A stretch of 64,000 nucleotides of DNA from Amblyornis subalaris (taxonomy: Eukaryota > Chordata > Aves > Passeriformes > Ptilonorhynchidae), in NCBI GenBank assembly GCA_018881555.1, contig JACAXG010000026.1, positions 5,079,459 to 5,143,458 of the forward strand, in the 5' to 3' direction. The notes under the pieces were generated by a model, which was not told the origin of the DNA, made no database searches, and was given only the letters and a program-made list of their open reading frames with translations. A program made the translations under genes and the position numbers. Below, piece after piece: positions 62,351-64,000 of this stretch (position 1 is its first letter; each line of letters begins with the position of its first letter).

Positions 62351-64000
62351 CACAACTTTGGTGAAGAGAGTATTTAATGAAGAGATGGAAGCATGAAAGA
62401 GAACTCATGTGAAAGAGAGAGTATGAGAGACAAAAAGGGAGAGAAAAGATAGAACAAGGANCAGTGAAAGGAGAGAGNGGTGGGGGAGACAAAAATGGTA
62501 AGAAAACACACCAAAAGAAGACCGAAAGAGAAAAGGGAAGAAGTGGGGGAAAGAGCAAGGATAAGAGAGGGAGGAGAGGGGGAAAGATAAAAGGTGTAAC
62601 AGAGAGAAAAGGAGAAAGAGCATAAGGGGGAGCATGTGAGAATTAGTGCTTGGAAAAGGAAAGATGTGAGAAAGAGCTCAAGCAAGAAAGAAATCTTGTG
62701 TGAGAAAGATGGAGCTCAAGGGTGCGAGAAAGGGTGGGCACATAAGAAAAAGGAAGTGTGCAGAAAAAAAAGCAGGTCCATGTGAAAGAGTGAGAAGGAG
62801 TAGGACGTGCATGAGGAATTATGGGGGCATGAGGAAGAGGATGCNTGCAAGAAGTGGAGAACATGGGAAAGCACAACTTCTGTGAGAAAGAACACAAGAA
62901 AAAGTGAGTGCACAAGGAGGAGCCAGCACATAAAAGAGGGAGCAGGTGGAGAAGAGAGAGACGAGATAGTAAAGGAGAGAGAGGGAATGTGTGAAAGTGA
63001 GAGGAGCCATGAATTGGAGTGGGAGAGGACAAGAAAGAGAGCATGAGACAGAGATATTGGATGAGGAAAATAAAGTTTTCCTGAGGAAGAGTGAACATAA
63101 GGGAACAGAAAATGTGTGAGTGCAGGAGGAGACACATATGTGTGTGATATGGTAAGAGTAAGCACTTGGGAAATACCAAGTGTAGGTGAAGAGCCAGAGA
63201 ACATGAAAAAGTGAGCACAGGACAGAGGGAGGGCACCAAAAAGATCAAGGTCATGGAAGTGAGCAAGGGTGTGACAAAGGGAGGACANGGACAAGAAAGC
63301 GAGCAAGAAAGCAAAAGCATGAGAAAGGGTGAGTGCATGCACACAGGAGTGTGTGAGAAAGGCCTCAAAACAAAGAGAGAAATAGTGTGTAAGAAAGAGA
63401 ATGTTGAAAGGTGTGCAAAAGAGATGTCATGAGGAAGACAGTGAGCATGATGCCATGGGAAAGAGTGAGTGCATGGTTGCAGGAAAAGCCACAAGGTTGC
63501 GAGAAAGGGTGCAAGGTTGTGAACAAAAAATTGAAGGTGAACAAAGAGTCTAGGCATGAAAAAGAGTGAGGGCTGAGAAAACAAGTGGGCATGAGAAAGA
63601 GCTTACCAATATTCAGGAAGAGAAAATGTGAAAGGAAAATTTGGCATGAGTGAGCAAAGAGTGTGAGCATGATGGAGGCGAGGGATGGTGGTGGGGGATA
63701 GTGAGAGAGAAGGAACAAGAAGGAAAGAGTGAAAACTAAATAAAGCAAGAAAGAGTGTGAGAGAAAGAGGGAAGATGAGATTAAGGGAGAGAAAGAGCAT
63801 ATTAGAGAAGTGCTAAATGATATGGGAGAGAAAGAGTGCATGAGAAATATCAAATGAGAAAGAAAGCCCATGTGAGAAACAGAGAGAGTGTGAAGGCATG
63901 GAAAGGGTGGCCACAAGAAAGGAAAGCACAAGGATGGGATAAAGTCCATAAGCATGTGAGAGCATGGCTGCATGAGAAACTGCAAGCATAGGCAAGGAAG
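62350..64000. repeat. Long purine-rich degenerate repeat
   Basis: The plus strand is dominated by A and G for at least 1.6 kb and continues past the window edge. Loose variants of GTGAGAAAGAG and GCATGAGAAAGAGTGAG recur at irregular spacing, such as TGTGAGAAAGA, CATGAGAAAGGGTGAGTGC and GGGAAAGAGTGAGTGCATGG. It looks like an old, diverged minisatellite. On the minus strand it yields long open frames (up to 313 codons at 62643-63584) of Ser/His/Leu/Phe repeats, because CTC/TTC/CAC-rich sequence rarely makes a stop. These are not genes. Confidence 0.8.

Noticed and set aside
62643..63584. 313-codon minus-strand open frame of Ser/His/Leu/Phe repeats
   Set aside because: It is a by-product of the purine-rich repeat, which lacks stop words on the complementary strand. 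Overlapping frames are open too, which argues against coding.

Overview
The window is a piece of vertebrate nuclear genome, most likely from a bird or another sauropsid. Genes are split into short exons with GT/AG borders separated by kilobases of AT-rich intron. A CR1-type LINE remnant is present, old SINE-like and palindromic repeats are sparse, and isolated N calls suggest a draft assembly. I see no bacterial, phage or viral gene.

One gene accounts for every coding segment I can support: SAMSN1 (HACS1/SLY2), a SLY-family SAM/SH3 adaptor of blood cells, on the minus strand. The 3' part of the gene (end of SH3, SAM domain, stop) lies before position 1. From right to left in transcript order, the well-supported exons are: the canonical first coding exon at 22182-22238 (MLKRKPSNASD...); 5933-6004 (RTSSFGSFDRF); 5190-5345 (basic nuclear-localisation region); 3103-3223 (Ser-rich linker); and 1551-1702 (start of SH3). 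Their phases chain without a break.

Upstream of the canonical start is a second set of segments with good splice borders: 60718-60855, 55340-55380, 52907-52944, 51337-51423, 40235-40358 and 38719-39095. The first four chain in one frame, and so do the last two, which end in phase 0 and could splice directly onto 5933-6004 and skip the MLKRK exon. Parts resemble the N-terminal half of the paralogue SASH1 as I remember it (LKRLQKLV against [10 protein letters not shown]..RK followed by MIRTSEG against IMRQTSKGE). I infer that SAMSN1 has, or had, a long SASH1-like isoform. The two groups do not join in frame unless there is a one-base frameshift in 51337-51423, for which the SASH1 comparison gives independent support, or an unseen exon between them. 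Candidate alternative first exons are at 40571-40604 and near 18965-19010.

The rest is intron. It holds a CR1 remnant with an internal deletion (about 45243-45680), an old MIR/CORE-SINE-like element (29453-29590), two old palindromic interspersed repeats (about 18112 and 24768), several microsatellites, a 24-base C run, and possible regulatory patches. From about 62350 to the right edge runs at least 1.6 kb of strand-asymmetric purine-rich degenerate repeat. It produces long but meaningless open frames on the minus strand.
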